DNA from: Leifsonia shinshuensis
Lineage (GTDB): Bacteria; Actinomycetota; Actinomycetes; Actinomycetales; Microbacteriaceae
Reading direction: 5' to 3'
Assembly (NCBI RefSeq): GCF_014217625.1
Contig: NZ_CP043641.1
Span: 2,232,001 to 2,296,000 of the forward strand
DNA: 64,000 nt
The notes under the pieces are model-generated. The model ran no database searches. It had not been told where the DNA came from and saw only the letters and a list, made by a program, of their open reading frames with translations. This document shows, in pieces, positions 8,650-17,594 of the stretch. Position 1 is the stretch's first letter. Each line of letters starts with the position of its first letter. A program made the position numbers and the translations under genes.

Positions 8650-9288
8650 ATGGCGCTCACCCGCGAGCAGCTGGCCGCGCGCGCCGCCTGGGAGCTGCCG
8701 GACGGCGCCTACGTCAACCTGGGCATCGGGCTGCCGACGCTCATCCCGAACCACCTCCCGGACGGCCGGTCGGTCGTGCTCCAGTCGGAGAACGGCATCC
8801 TCGGCACGGGACCCTATCCCGACGCGGACGCGGTCGACCCCGACCTCATCAACGCCGGCAAGGAGACGGTCACCACACTCCCCGGAGCGGCGTTCTTCGA
8901 CTCTGCGCTCAGCTTCGGCATGATCCGCGGCGGCAAGATCGACGTCGCTGTGCTCGGCGGGATGCAGGTCTCGCAGCGCGGCGACCTCGCCAACTGGATG
9001 ATCCCGGGCCGGATGGTCAAGGGACCGGGCGGCGCGATGGACCTCGTCCACGGCGCCGGCCGCGTCATCGTGCTGATGGAGCACGTCGCGAAGGACGGCA
9101 CCCCCAAGATCGTCCCCGAGTGCACGCTGCCGCTGACCGGACGCGGCGTCGTCGACCGGATCATCACGGACCTCGCGGTGATCGACGTGACCCCGGACGG
9201 CCTGCTGCTGGTGGAGGTCGCACCGGGCGTCGACGTTGCCGACGTCGTGGCCGCGACCGCGGCTCCCCTGCTGGCGGGGAGCCGCTAG
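8650..9288 (+). CDS. scoB: 3-oxoacid CoA-transferase subunit B
   Basis: This 212-aa beta subunit carries the catalytic glutamate of class I CoA transferases in [11 protein letters not shown] (Glu47), which forms the gamma-glutamyl-CoA thioester, and the [12 protein letters not shown] and [15 protein letters not shown] motifs. It begins 1 nt after the stop of subunit A and is the last gene of the operon. The following aldo/keto reductase is convergent, with only 7 nt between stops and no clear terminator. It acts in the cytosol as an alpha2beta2 or (alpha-beta)n complex with subunit A. Confidence 0.88.
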   Translation: MALTREQLAARAAWELPDGAYVNLGIGLPTLIPNHLPDGRSVVLQSENGILGTGPYPDADAVDPDLINAGKETVTTLPGAAFFDSALSFGMIRGGKIDVAVLGGMQVSQRGDLANWMIPGRMVKGPGGAMDLVHGAGRVIVLMEHVAKDGTPKIVPECTLPLTGRGVVDRIITDLAVIDVTPDGLLLVEVAPGVDVADVVAATAAPLLAGSR

Positions 9289-9295
9289 GGCGGAC

Positions 9296-10228
9296 CTACG
9301 GAACCAGGTACCCAGCCGCCCGGTACAGCTCGTACCACTCCGGCCGCGTCAACGGCAGCTCGGAGCCGAGCGCGGCGGCGGCCACGCGCGACGGCGTCGT
9401 CGTGCCCAGCACGACCTGCATCCGGGCCGGGTGCCGGGTGATCCACGCCACGGCGATGGCCTCGGCGGGGACGCCGTACTTCGCGGCCAGCCGGTCCACG
9501 ACCGCGTTGAGCTCGGGATAGCGGTCCGAGCCCAGGAACGGCCCGTCGAAGAAGCCCGCCTGGAAGGGCGACCAGGCCTGCACGGTGATGTCGTTCAGGC
9601 GGCAGTAGTCGAGGATGCCGGAGTCGCGGCTGACCGACTGGTCGAGGGCCTGCATGTTGGAGGCCACGCCCTGGGCGATGATCGGCGCGTGCGTGATCGA
9701 CAGCTGCAGCTGGTTGGCGACGAGCGGCTGGGTCACGGAGCGGCGCAGCAGGTCGATCTGGCCCGGGGTGTGGTTCGAGACGCCGAACGCCCGCACCTTG
9801 CCCGAAGACGCGAGCTCGTCGAAGGCGCGCGCGACCTCCTCCGGCTCGACCAGGGCGTCCGGACGGTGCAGCAGCAGGATGTCGAGGTAGTCCGTGCCCA
9901 GCGCCTCCAGGCTGCCGTTCACCGACTCCAGGATGTGCTCGGCCGAGAAGTCGAAGTACGGCCCGTCGGGCACGATGCCCGCCTTGGACTGGATGACGAA
10001 CTCCTCGCGCTCGGAGGAGGTGAGCTTCATGGCCTCGGCGAACCGGCGCTCGCAGCCGTGCAGCGGGGTGCCGTACACGTCGGCGTGGTCGAGGAAGTTG
10101 ATCCCGGCGTCCCGGGCGGTTCGCACCAGCGTGCGCACCTCCTCGTCGGACTTGTCCTGGATGCGCATAAGGCCGAGCACCACGTTGGGCGCGGTGATCT
10201 CGGTGCCGGGCAGCGTGAACGTTCTCAC
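9296..10228 (-). CDS. Aldo/keto reductase, YdhF type
   Basis: This 310-aa NADPH-dependent aldo/keto reductase of the (beta/alpha)8 fold shows the catalytic tetrad: Asp and Tyr in FLDHADVYG, Lys in VIQSKAG and His in LLHRPD. The N-terminal layout, the VDHAD-like motif and the C-terminal AWITRHPARMQVVLGTTTPSRV resemble E. coli YdhF, whose physiological substrate is not settled. It is transcribed on its own, convergent with the CoA-transferase operon and 130 nt downstream of the decarboxylase cluster. It has its own candidate promoter, and a GGAG lies upstream of the start. Confidence 0.85.
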   Translation of the reverse strand: MRTFTLPGTEITAPNVVLGLMRIQDKSDEEVRTLVRTARDAGINFLDHADVYGTPLHGCERRFAEAMKLTSSEREEFVIQSKAGIVPDGPYFDFSAEHILESVNGSLEALGTDYLDILLLHRPDALVEPEEVARAFDELASSGKVRAFGVSNHTPGQIDLLRRSVTQPLVANQLQLSITHAPIIAQGVASNMQALDQSVSRDSGILDYCRLNDITVQAWSPFQAGFFDGPFLGSDRYPELNAVVDRLAAKYGVPAEAIAVAWITRHPARMQVVLGTTTPSRVAAAALGSELPLTRPEWYELYRAAGYLVP

Positions 10229-10282
10229 GGGTGATCCCTTCTGGAGAGCGGAGGAGGCACGCCCGGAAGGGACGCGCCTCCC

Positions 10283-10312
10283 ACGCTACGAAGACCGCAT
10301 TCGGAAGTCCAA
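10283..10312 (-). promoter_or_regulatory. Candidate promoter of the aldo/keto reductase
   Basis: On the minus strand TTGGAC (10307-10312) and TAGCGT (10283-10288) are separated by 18 nt, a fair sigma-70 match about 55 nt before the reductase start. No operator is obvious. Confidence 0.4.
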
Positions 10313-10358
10313 CAACTGTTTTCTCTGCCAGTCATGAGCCGGGTCGATGAAACAGCCC

Positions 10359-11618
10359 TCAGACGTCCCGGCCGAACAGGTCCTCCCACGTCTCCCGCCG
10401 GATGACGGCCCTGGCCTGGCCGTCACGCGCGAAGACCACGGGCGGGCGGCGGTAGCCGTTGTAGTTGTTCGCCATCGTGTGCGTGTAGGCGCCGGTGGCC
10501 GGCACGGCGAGCAGGTCGCCGACCCGGGCGGCGGGCAGCCGCAGCGGGTCGATCAGCACGTCACCCGACTCGCAGTGCCGGCCGACGACGACGACCTCCT
10601 CCGTGTCCTCGTCGTTCAGGCGGCCGGCGAGGACGGCCTCGTAGCGCTGCTGGAACAGCGCGGCCTCCAGGTTGTCGCCCATGCCGCCGTCCACGGCGAC
10701 GAAGTTGCGTGCGTCGCGTTTGACGGTGGTGACCGTGTAGAGCGTGAGGGCCGACCCGTTCACCATGCTGCGGCCCGGCTCGATGATCAGCTCGGCGTCG
10801 GCGGGCAGGTGCTCATCGGCGGCCGCGAGCAGCGCTTCGACGTACTCGTCGACGGAGGCCGGCCGGTCGGTCGTCGTGTAGCGGGCGCCGAGGCCGCCGC
10901 CGAGGTCGTAGACCGGGAAGGTGCCGAGGGCCGCGAGCGGCGCGACCGCCGCGGCGAGCTCAGCCGGGTCCATGATCTGCGAGCCGACGTGGGCGTGCAG
11001 TCCGCGCATGTCCAGCAGCGGGCTCGCCTCGATCCGGGCGATGAGGGGGCGCGCGGCAGCCGCCGTCAGCCCGAACTTGGAGCCCACCTGCCCGGTCTGC
11101 ACGGCGGGGTGCGTGGACGAGACGACGTCGGGGACGATCCGGACGAGGACGGCCTGGACGCTCCCGGGCGCGACCAGCTGCTCCAGCCGGTCCACGTCGT
11201 CCGCGTTGTCCACGACGACGAGCCCGATGCCGGCCTCCACGGCGATCCGCAGCTCCTCCGTCGTCTTGGCGTTGCCGTGCATGACGACGAGCGCCGGGTC
11301 CACCCCCGCGCGCAGGGCGCTCAGGATCTCGCCGCCGCCCGCCACATCCAGGCCGAGCCCCTCCTCCACCATGACCCGTTGCACGGCGGTCGCCGGGAAC
11401 GCCTTCGACGCGAAGACGACGCGCGCGTTCGTCCGGCGCGAGGTGAGCGCGGTGCGGTACTCCCGCGCCCGTGCGCGCAGGGCGGCCTCATCCACGACGA
11501 TCGCGGGCGTGCCGAACTCGCGCGCCAGGTCGTCCACCCGGCAGCCGGCGATCACCAGGGTGCCGTCGGGGTCGACGGCCGCCCCGTGCGGGAAGAGGTC
11601 GAGGAGGGGGTGGGCCAT
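10359..11618 (-). CDS. lysA: Diaminopimelate decarboxylase-like PLP enzyme (fold III)
   Basis: This 419-aa protein has the alanine-racemase-fold decarboxylase layout: PLP Lys72 in VVFASKAFP, His in LHAHVGSQI, the glycine loop YDLGGGLGARY, EPGRSMVNGSA, the intersubunit Cys in GRHCESGDVL and the late AYTHTMANNYNGYRRPP motif. These are the marks of LysA, which makes L-lysine from meso-diaminopimelate. It does not sit next to argS or thrA as housekeeping lysA often does. It is the last gene of a cluster with a UspA protein, an APC permease and a second PLP decarboxylase, so it may be a paralogue with a related amino-acid substrate (inference). Confidence 0.78.
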   Translation of the reverse strand: MAHPLLDLFPHGAAVDPDGTLVIAGCRVDDLAREFGTPAIVVDEAALRARAREYRTALTSRRTNARVVFASKAFPATAVQRVMVEEGLGLDVAGGGEILSALRAGVDPALVVMHGNAKTTEELRIAVEAGIGLVVVDNADDVDRLEQLVAPGSVQAVLVRIVPDVVSSTHPAVQTGQVGSKFGLTAAAARPLIARIEASPLLDMRGLHAHVGSQIMDPAELAAAVAPLAALGTFPVYDLGGGLGARYTTTDRPASVDEYVEALLAAADEHLPADAELIIEPGRSMVNGSALTLYTVTTVKRDARNFVAVDGGMGDNLEAALFQQRYEAVLAGRLNDEDTEEVVVVGRHCESGDVLIDPLRLPAARVGDLLAVPATGAYTHTMANNYNGYRRPPVVFARDGQARAVIRRETWEDLFGRDV

Positions 11619-11657
11619 ATCGTTTCTTTCAGTCGGTTCGGATCGGGCAGCGGGACA

Positions 11658-12563
11658 TCAGTCCCGCTCGCGGCCGCCGACGCCGTGCGGGACGACGACG
11701 ACCGGGACGGGCGAGTGGCGGACGATCTTGGCGGCGTGCGAGCCGAGGAACACGCGGGCGATCGGGCCGAGCGTGCTCGAGCCGACGACCAGCACCTCGT
11801 CCGGTTCCCAGCCGACGTCCGCCATGGCCGACTCCCATGTCTCGCCCAGGCCCACGGCGACGCCGGAGACCTCCGGAGCGTCCGGCAGCTCCGACACCTG
11901 GCGGACCAGCGAGGCCGCGTGCTTCTCGACGTCCGCCGCCCAGGCGTCCGCGATCGGCAGCTCGGCGTCGAGCCCGGCGCCCGACGTGCCGGAGTCGGGG
12001 GGAACGACGGCGAAGGAGGCCACCCGCAGCTCGGCGCCGACCGCTGTTGCAACTCCCGCGGCGCCGAAGACGAGACCGGTCGACGCCCCGGTGCCCCGGT
12101 AGGCGGCGGTGACCCGGCTGACGCGGGCATCCTCCGCCGTGCGGTAGCCGCGTGGTGCGATGGCGACCGGGACGGGGGACGCGTGCAGCAGGGTGTCGCT
12201 CGCGGAGCCGAGCGCGATCCGCCCCGGCTGCCCGTCCGTCGCCGAGCCGACGACGATGAGCGATGCCTCGCGCTGCTCCGCGAGCCCCACGAGGCCGCGG
12301 CGGGCCGACGGAGCCTCGTGCAGCAGGTACTCCGCGGCGACCGAGCCGCCGAGGACGGCGGCGGCGTGGTCGAGGGCGCCGTCCGCGTTCTCCCGGGTGT
12401 AGCCGCGCCACTCCGCGTCCGCGCCTCCCGCCGTCGTCGGCCACGCCGGCGGGACCACGGCGGCGACGATGAGGTCGGCGCCGGAGGAGCGGGCCAGCAT
12501 CGCGGCCAGGTGCAGCGCGGAGGCGGAGCGGTGCGCGGGGTCCACCCCGACGACGATGCTCAC
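11658..12563 (-). CDS. Universal stress protein with two UspA domains
   Basis: This 301-aa cytosolic protein consists of two tandem UspA folds (about 1-145 and 150-295). Each ends with the ATP-binding pattern G-x2-G-x9-G-S: the first in VGSATDGQPGRIALGS, the second in VGSSTLGPIARVFLGS, both followed by SPVPV. Two-domain Usp proteins of this kind bind ATP and adjust metabolism or transport under stress. The GTG start at 12563 overlaps the permease stop (GTGA), so it is co-translated with the transporter. Usp-transporter coupling suggests regulation of transport, but that is inference. Confidence 0.85.
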   Translation of the reverse strand: MSIVVGVDPAHRSASALHLAAMLARSSGADLIVAAVVPPAWPTTAGGADAEWRGYTRENADGALDHAAAVLGGSVAAEYLLHEAPSARRGLVGLAEQREASLIVVGSATDGQPGRIALGSASDTLLHASPVPVAIAPRGYRTAEDARVSRVTAAYRGTGASTGLVFGAAGVATAVGAELRVASFAVVPPDSGTSGAGLDAELPIADAWAADVEKHAASLVRQVSELPDAPEVSGVAVGLGETWESAMADVGWEPDEVLVVGSSTLGPIARVFLGSHAAKIVRHSPVPVVVVPHGVGGRERD

Positions 12564-14056
12564 TTCCGGCCCGCCTTCCTGCGCTCGGCCGCCTCGCGGA
12601 TCTCGCTCTTGCTCGGCTGCGCGAAGTTGCTCGTGTACGGGGCGTCCGCGCCGGCGACCGGCGAGCCGGTCTGCAGCGTCGAGTGCTTCCGGCCGTAGAA
12701 CCAGTAGAAGACGAGGAACGCGGCCGTCCAGATCAGGAACACGATGATCGTGATCAGGCGCAGCTGGGTGATGATCGCGATACAGCCGGCGATCGACAGG
12801 ATGGGGATCGTCCAGCCGAGCGGCAGGCGGAAGCCGCGCTCCAGCTCCGGCTCCCGCACGCGCAGGATGATGACGCCGAGCGACACCACGATGAAGGCCA
12901 CCAGGGTGCCGATGCTCGTCATCTCCGCGAGGAAGTCGATCGGGACGACGGCAGCGAGCACGCTTGTGGCGATCATGACGATGACGGTGTTGCGCACCGG
13001 CGTCATCGAGCGCGGGTTGACCTTCGCGAAAACCTTCGGGATCATCCCGTCCCGCGACATGGCGAACAGGATGCGGGTCTGCCCGTAGAGGACCACGAGC
13101 GTCACCGAGAAGATCGAGATGATCGCGCCGATCGCCACGATGGTGCCGGGCCAGCTGGAGCCGATGATGTTCTGCAGGATCGCGGCGAGCCCGGCGTCCT
13201 GGTTCGCGAACTTCCCCGGGGCCTGGGCGCCGAGCGCGGCGACGCTGGTGGCCACGTACAGCAGGATGATGATGATCAGCGCGAAGATGATCGCGAGCGG
13301 CAGGTTCCGCTTCGGGTTCTTCGCCTCCTCGCCCGCAGTCGAGACGGCGTCCAAACCGACGAACGAGAAGAAGATGATCCCCGCGCCGCCGACGATGCCG
13401 GCGAATCCGGCCGGGGCGAAGTTGTGGAAGTGGTCGGCGTTCCACCCGGTGAAGGCGACGGCGCAGAAGAACACCACGACGGCGATCTTGACGACCACCA
13501 TGATGCTGTTGACCGTCGTGGACTCGCGGGCGCCGCGCAGCAGCAGCAGCGAGCACAGCACGATGACGATCACCGCGGGGATGTTGACGATGCCGCCCTG
13601 CTCCGGCGCCTGCGAGAGCTGCACAGGGAGCTGCCAGCCGAACAGGTTCTGCAGCAGCTGGTTGACGTACTGGGACCAGCCGACCGCGACGGCCGCGGTC
13701 GAGACGCCGTACTCCAGCAGCAGACAGGCGCCGACCGCCATGGCCGTTCCCTCGCCGAGCGTCGCGTACGCGTACGAGTAGGTCGAGCCGGAGGCGGGGA
13801 CTGCGCCCGCCATCTCGGCGTAGCAGAGGGCGGTGAGCCCGGCGACCACGCCGCCGATGACGAACGACCAGATCACGGCGGGGCCGGCGACGGGGACGGC
13901 CTGGGACAGGATGAAGAAGATCCCCGTCCCGAGCGTGCCGCCGACGCCGATCATGGTCAGGGAGAAGAGGCCGATGCTGCGTTTCAGATGCGCCTCACCG
14001 GCTCCGGGAGGCGTCGTGGGCTTTCTGCGCAGCAGCTGCTGAGCGATTGTGGGCAT
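12560..14056 (-). CDS. APC-family amino acid permease or exchanger
   Basis: This 498-aa membrane protein has about 12 helices and the APC superfamily signature: IGVGGTLGTGIFFILS in TM1, YAEMAGAVPASGSTYSYAYATLGE in TM2-3 and FFSFVGLDAVSTAGEEAKNPKRNLP in TM6. The glycine-rich TM1 loop and the TM6 pattern place it near cationic amino acid transporters (CAT/YfnA type). It is sandwiched between an Orn/Lys/Arg decarboxylase-like gene and the Usp gene, so it may import a basic amino acid or exchange it for the amine product (inference). The short 51-nt gap to the upstream decarboxylase indicates one transcript. Confidence 0.85.
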   Translation of the reverse strand: MPTIAQQLLRRKPTTPPGAGEAHLKRSIGLFSLTMIGVGGTLGTGIFFILSQAVPVAGPAVIWSFVIGGVVAGLTALCYAEMAGAVPASGSTYSYAYATLGEGTAMAVGACLLLEYGVSTAAVAVGWSQYVNQLLQNLFGWQLPVQLSQAPEQGGIVNIPAVIVIVLCSLLLLRGARESTTVNSIMVVVKIAVVVFFCAVAFTGWNADHFHNFAPAGFAGIVGGAGIIFFSFVGLDAVSTAGEEAKNPKRNLPLAIIFALIIIILLYVATSVAALGAQAPGKFANQDAGLAAILQNIIGSSWPGTIVAIGAIISIFSVTLVVLYGQTRILFAMSRDGMIPKVFAKVNPRSMTPVRNTVIVMIATSVLAAVVPIDFLAEMTSIGTLVAFIVVSLGVIILRVREPELERGFRLPLGWTIPILSIAGCIAIITQLRLITIIVFLIWTAAFLVFYWFYGRKHSTLQTGSPVAGADAPYTSNFAQPSKSEIREAAERRKAGRK

Positions 14057-14107
14057 ATCTACCAGTCTCCTTTGATTGGCGTGGGGTTGCGAATCGGGGC
14101 GGGCGGC

Positions 14108-15646
14108 TCAGCCGGTGACGGTCACCCGGAACCGGTCGACCCGCGGGTCGACGGCTCCGCGCACGTAGCCGGACGGGGAGGCGGCGACCGCCCGCAGGAA
14201 GGCCACGGTCTGCTCCGTGATCTCCTCGCCGGGGATGAGGTTCGGGATCCCGGGCGGGTAGGCGGCGAGGGTGTCGGCCGAGATGCGCCCGACCGCGTCG
14301 GCCGCGGCCACGAGCTCGGTGGCGGCGAAGAACGCGTCCCGCGGCAGCATGCGCAGCGGGCCGGAGGCGGGCAGGGCCGGGAACTCGTCGGCCCCGCCGG
14401 TGGAGCGCTCGGCGCGGGCCTCCGCGGAGTCCGCCGCCGCGACGAGCGCCCGGTGCGCCCGCACGAGGTCCGGCGTCTTGCCGGCGCCGATCAGCGCGAC
14501 GAGCGTGGTCGCGGTGGACATCTCGAAGAAGATCCCCTCGGTGTCGATGAGCCGCTGGCGCAGCCAGTGCCCGCTGACCCCGGTGTGCGAGACGTCGATC
14601 GCGACGCGCAGCGGGTCCACGGCGACGATGTCGTCGAACGCGCCGAAACCGTCGCTCAGCACGCCGAATCGCGGGTCGTCGCGCAGCGCGTCCCGGAACG
14701 CGTCGGCGACCGCGATCGAGCGGCCGATCAGCTCGGCCCCGGTGACGAGCGAGTGCCGCGCGATATCGAGCGAGGCCTGCAGCAGCGCCGAGGTGGAGGT
14801 GGAGGCGGTGATCGATACCGCGCGCTCGATCAGCGGTTCGAGCGTGTCGGCGAACGGGCCGTGGCCGAGGTGGAGCATGGCGGACTGGGTGAGCGAGCCG
14901 CCCAGCTTGTGGGTGCTGGAGACGACCAGGTCCGCGCCGAGCCGGGCGGGCGACTCCGGGAGGTCCGGGTGGAAGCCGAAGTGCGGCCCCCAGGCGCCGT
15001 CGACGATGAGCGGAGCGCCGTGCGCGTGCGCGACCCGCGCCAGCCCGGCGACATCGGCGACGGAGCCGAAGTAGCTGGGCGAGACGATGTAGACCGCGTC
15101 CGCCGGCCGCCCGGCCTCCGCCGCCGCGGTCAGCGCCGCGTCGAGGGAGTCGGGCGAGACGCCGTGCGCGACGCCGTGGCCGGCGTCGATGGAGGGCAGC
15201 ACGAACGACGGCGCCAGCCCTGCGGAGAGCACGCCGTCGCTGAAGCTCGAGTGCGCGCTGCGCTGCGACAGGATGTTCGGGCCGAGCCCGCGTACGGCCA
15301 GCGCCGCGATCCGGTTGGCCTGCGAGGCGCCTCCGGTCAGGAACCAGGTGCGGCGCGCGCCCCAGGCGTCCGCCGCGAGTTCGAGCGAGCGGCTGAGCGG
15401 CGAGTCCTCGCCCAGGTCGATGTCGTCCACCAGCATCGGGACGTCGAGCTGCAGCGCCCGCGGACCGAGGAAGTCGGCCAGCCGCGCGCTGAGGCCGAGC
15501 TCGTCGCCGCCGTGGCCCGGGACCATCAGCGGGAGGGGCGCGCGTGCCGCGTGGCGTTCCAGCGCGTCCGCGTACGGCGTCTCCCAGTGCCGGAGGTCGG
15601 CGGAGGTCGGCAGCAAGCGGTCGGTCGCGGAGCGGGTGGGGGCCAT
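14108..15646 (-). CDS. Orn/Lys/Arg decarboxylase-like PLP enzyme (fold I)
   Basis: This 512-aa protein resembles the major domain and C-terminal domain of basic amino-acid decarboxylases, without the N-terminal wing domain of inducible E. coli LdcI/AdiA. The PLP lysine lies in VVSSTHKLGGSLTQSAML (about residue 247), preceded by IVDGAWGPHFGFHPDLPESP; the family's FLTGGASQANRIAAL segment is near residue 100. It probably releases CO2 from lysine, ornithine or arginine to give a polyamine precursor. It is the first gene of a minus-strand cluster with the APC permease, Usp protein and LysA-like enzyme, with a LysR gene divergent from it. Confidence 0.8.
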   Translation of the reverse strand: MAPTRSATDRLLPTSADLRHWETPYADALERHAARAPLPLMVPGHGGDELGLSARLADFLGPRALQLDVPMLVDDIDLGEDSPLSRSLELAADAWGARRTWFLTGGASQANRIAALAVRGLGPNILSQRSAHSSFSDGVLSAGLAPSFVLPSIDAGHGVAHGVSPDSLDAALTAAAEAGRPADAVYIVSPSYFGSVADVAGLARVAHAHGAPLIVDGAWGPHFGFHPDLPESPARLGADLVVSSTHKLGGSLTQSAMLHLGHGPFADTLEPLIERAVSITASTSTSALLQASLDIARHSLVTGAELIGRSIAVADAFRDALRDDPRFGVLSDGFGAFDDIVAVDPLRVAIDVSHTGVSGHWLRQRLIDTEGIFFEMSTATTLVALIGAGKTPDLVRAHRALVAAADSAEARAERSTGGADEFPALPASGPLRMLPRDAFFAATELVAAADAVGRISADTLAAYPPGIPNLIPGEEITEQTVAFLRAVAASPSGYVRGAVDPRVDRFRVTVTG

Positions 15647-15702
15647 TCCTCCATCGTGCGGGCGGCGTCCCTCGGCCAGAATCCCCCGAACGTCGCGCTG
15701 CC

Positions 15703-15719
15703 CACATAGACTGTATGTG
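15703..15719. promoter_or_regulatory. LysR-type operator between decarboxylase and LysR genes
   Basis: CACATA-N5-TATGTG is a perfect 17-bp dyad in the 101-nt divergent spacer, containing the T-N11-A pattern typical of LysR binding sites. It lies 57 nt before the decarboxylase start and 29 nt before the LysR start, suitable for activation of one gene and autoregulation of the other. Confidence 0.55.
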
Positions 15720-15747
15720 ACTCACCCACCTCCAGACAGGGCATCCG

Positions 15748-16686
15748 ATGGCGGATCTGCGACAGTTCGAGGCGCTCCGCGCGGTCCACGCCGAGGGCTC
15801 GGTCACCGCCGCCGCGCGCCGCCTGGGCTGGGGCCAGCCGACCGTCGACTACCACCTGAAGAACCTCGAACGCCTGGTCGGGGCGCCCGTGCTCGTGCGC
15901 TCGCCACGCGGCAGCAGGCTGACGCCGGTCGGCATGCTGCTCCTCGAACGCGCGCAGGAGATCCTGACGCTCAGCGAGCGGGCGATCGGGGACGCGCGCG
16001 AATTCAGCGCGCTCGGCCGGGTGCGGCTGCGGTTCGGGACCTTCGCGACGGCGGCGGCGAGCATCCTGCCGTTCGTCGCCGGCAGTGTCGGCGACCTCGG
16101 CATCGAGATCGACGCCATGTTCGACGAGGTCCCCGCGCTCGTCGACCGGATCAACCGCGGTGCGCTCGACGCCGCCCTCGTCTACACCGTGCCCGGCTAC
16201 GACCTGCCGTTCCGGCCGAACGTGGTGACGATGGAGGTGTTCCGCGATCCCCTGCTGCTGGCGGTGCCCGTCGGCCACCCGCTCGCGTCGCGCACGTCGG
16301 TCGACCTCGCGGCAGTGCTCTCGCTCTCCGACGAGCGCTGGGTCTTCGCCACGTCCGCGGAGGACGCGATGGACCGCGTCGTCGCCGACGCGTTCGCGGC
16401 GGAGGGGCACGTCCTGGACGTCGCGATCCGCACCGACGATTTCCAGGTCCTCCTGGGCATGACCGCGGCGCGGATGGTGGTCGGGATCATCCCGGGCCTC
16501 GCGACGGCCGCCGCGCACCCCGGCATCGTCCTGCTCCCGGTCGACGACCCCTCGTTCGTGCGCTCGATCCTCGTCGCGACGCCGGCGGAGGACGCGCGCC
16601 GCCGGCCCTCCCCCGCCGTGCGCCACCTCGTCGCCGCGGTCCGCGACGGCTTCGCCGCCGTGCAAGCCGGAAGCACGCAGCAGTGA
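15748..16686 (+). CDS. LysR family regulator of the decarboxylase cluster
   Basis: This 312-aa LysR-type regulator has an N-terminal winged helix (residues 1-60: RQFEALRAVHAEGSVTAAAR, then PTVDYHLKNLERLVGAPVLV) and a periplasmic-binding-like effector domain to the end. Its divergent position relative to the PLP decarboxylase-permease cluster and the dyad in the spacer argue that it controls that cluster, probably in response to a basic amino acid or amine (inference). The downstream beta-propeller gene begins 32 nt after its stop and may share its transcript. Confidence 0.85.
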   Translation: MADLRQFEALRAVHAEGSVTAAARRLGWGQPTVDYHLKNLERLVGAPVLVRSPRGSRLTPVGMLLLERAQEILTLSERAIGDAREFSALGRVRLRFGTFATAAASILPFVAGSVGDLGIEIDAMFDEVPALVDRINRGALDAALVYTVPGYDLPFRPNVVTMEVFRDPLLLAVPVGHPLASRTSVDLAAVLSLSDERWVFATSAEDAMDRVVADAFAAEGHVLDVAIRTDDFQVLLGMTAARMVVGIIPGLATAAAHPGIVLLPVDDPSFVRSILVATPAEDARRRPSPAVRHLVAAVRDGFAAVQAGSTQQ

Positions 16687-16718
16687 CGCCGTCGCCCGAA
16701 CCCTCGAAGGAGACCGCC

Positions 16719-17594
16719 ATGAGCTACCGCACCCTCGAACCCGGCCAGACCGCGCGGATCCACATCCACGACGCCCGCACCGGGGAGGACGTCGTCATCC
16801 ACGAGAGCGACGACGTGCTCTTCGAGGCGCCCAACTGGTCGCTCGACGGAAGCCGGCTGCTGCTGAACGGCACGGGAGTGCTCTGGTCGCTCGCCCCGGA
16901 GGCCGGCGCACAGCCCGCGGAGATCGTCCACGACGGTCTCCCCGCCCTCAACAACGACCACGTCCTCGACCCCGGCGGCGAGGCGATCTACGTCTCCGCG
17001 ATGGACCGGCACATCTACCGGGCGCCGCTCGCCGGCGGCGCGGTCGAGAGGGTGACCTCCGACGACGACGTCTGGCACTTCCTGCACGGGGTCTCGCCGG
17101 ACGGCCGGCGCCTCGCCTACGTGCGGATCACGAGCTTCGACCAGCCGGGGACGCTCGCCGTGCTGCCCGCGACCGGCGGAGCGTCCACCATCGTGGACAC
17201 CGGCGCCGGCCACATCGACGGACCGGAGTGGTCGCCGGACGGCGACTGGATCTACTTCAACAGCGAGCACTGGGCCTCCCGCCCCGGCCACGCGCAGCTC
17301 GCGCGCATCCGCGAGGCCGGCGGCGAGCCGGAGCGGCTGGTCGTCAGCGACACCGTCGACTGGTTCCCGCACCTGTCGCCCGACGGGCGCCGGGCCGTCT
17401 ACATCGAGTTCCCTCCCGGCACGGAAGGCCACCCGGCAGACCTCGATGTCGCCCTCGTCGTGGTCGACACCGCGGACTGGACTGCACCGCTGGAGCGCCT
17501 CCCGCTCCCCGGCGGGCAGGGCACGATCAACGTCAACAGCTGGTCGCCCGACTCCACCCGGTTCGCGTACGTGTCGTACCCGTACGGCGGCTGA
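16719..17594 (+). CDS. TolB-like cytoplasmic beta-propeller protein
   Basis: This 291-aa protein has WD40-like/TolB-type blades with repeated SxDGxRL or SPDGxxxxY signatures (NWSLDGSRLL, GVSPDGRRLAYV, EWSPDGDWIYF, HLSPDGRRAVYI, SWSPDSTRFAYV). It has no signal peptide or lipobox, so it would be cytosolic. Similar actinobacterial proteins are often named biopolymer transporter Tol, but no Tol-Pal system is present here. Some related propellers are oligouronate lyases (PL22), usually longer, and I do not see enough to assign that. The ribosome-binding site GAAGGAG lies 9 nt before ATG 16719. Its stop abuts the stop of the convergent GH130 gene. Confidence 0.75.
   Translation: MSYRTLEPGQTARIHIHDARTGEDVVIHESDDVLFEAPNWSLDGSRLLLNGTGVLWSLAPEAGAQPAEIVHDGLPALNNDHVLDPGGEAIYVSAMDRHIYRAPLAGGAVERVTSDDDVWHFLHGVSPDGRRLAYVRITSFDQPGTLAVLPATGGASTIVDTGAGHIDGPEWSPDGDWIYFNSEHWASRPGHAQLARIREAGGEPERLVVSDTVDWFPHLSPDGRRAVYIEFPPGTEGHPADLDVALVVVDTADWTAPLERLPLPGGQGTINVNSWSPDSTRFAYVSYPYGG

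Noticed and set aside
16719..17594. Oligogalacturonate lyase (PL22) assignment for the propeller protein
   Set aside because: The protein is shorter than PL22 enzymes and I cannot identify the metal-binding His/Gln set; TolB-like is the safer call.
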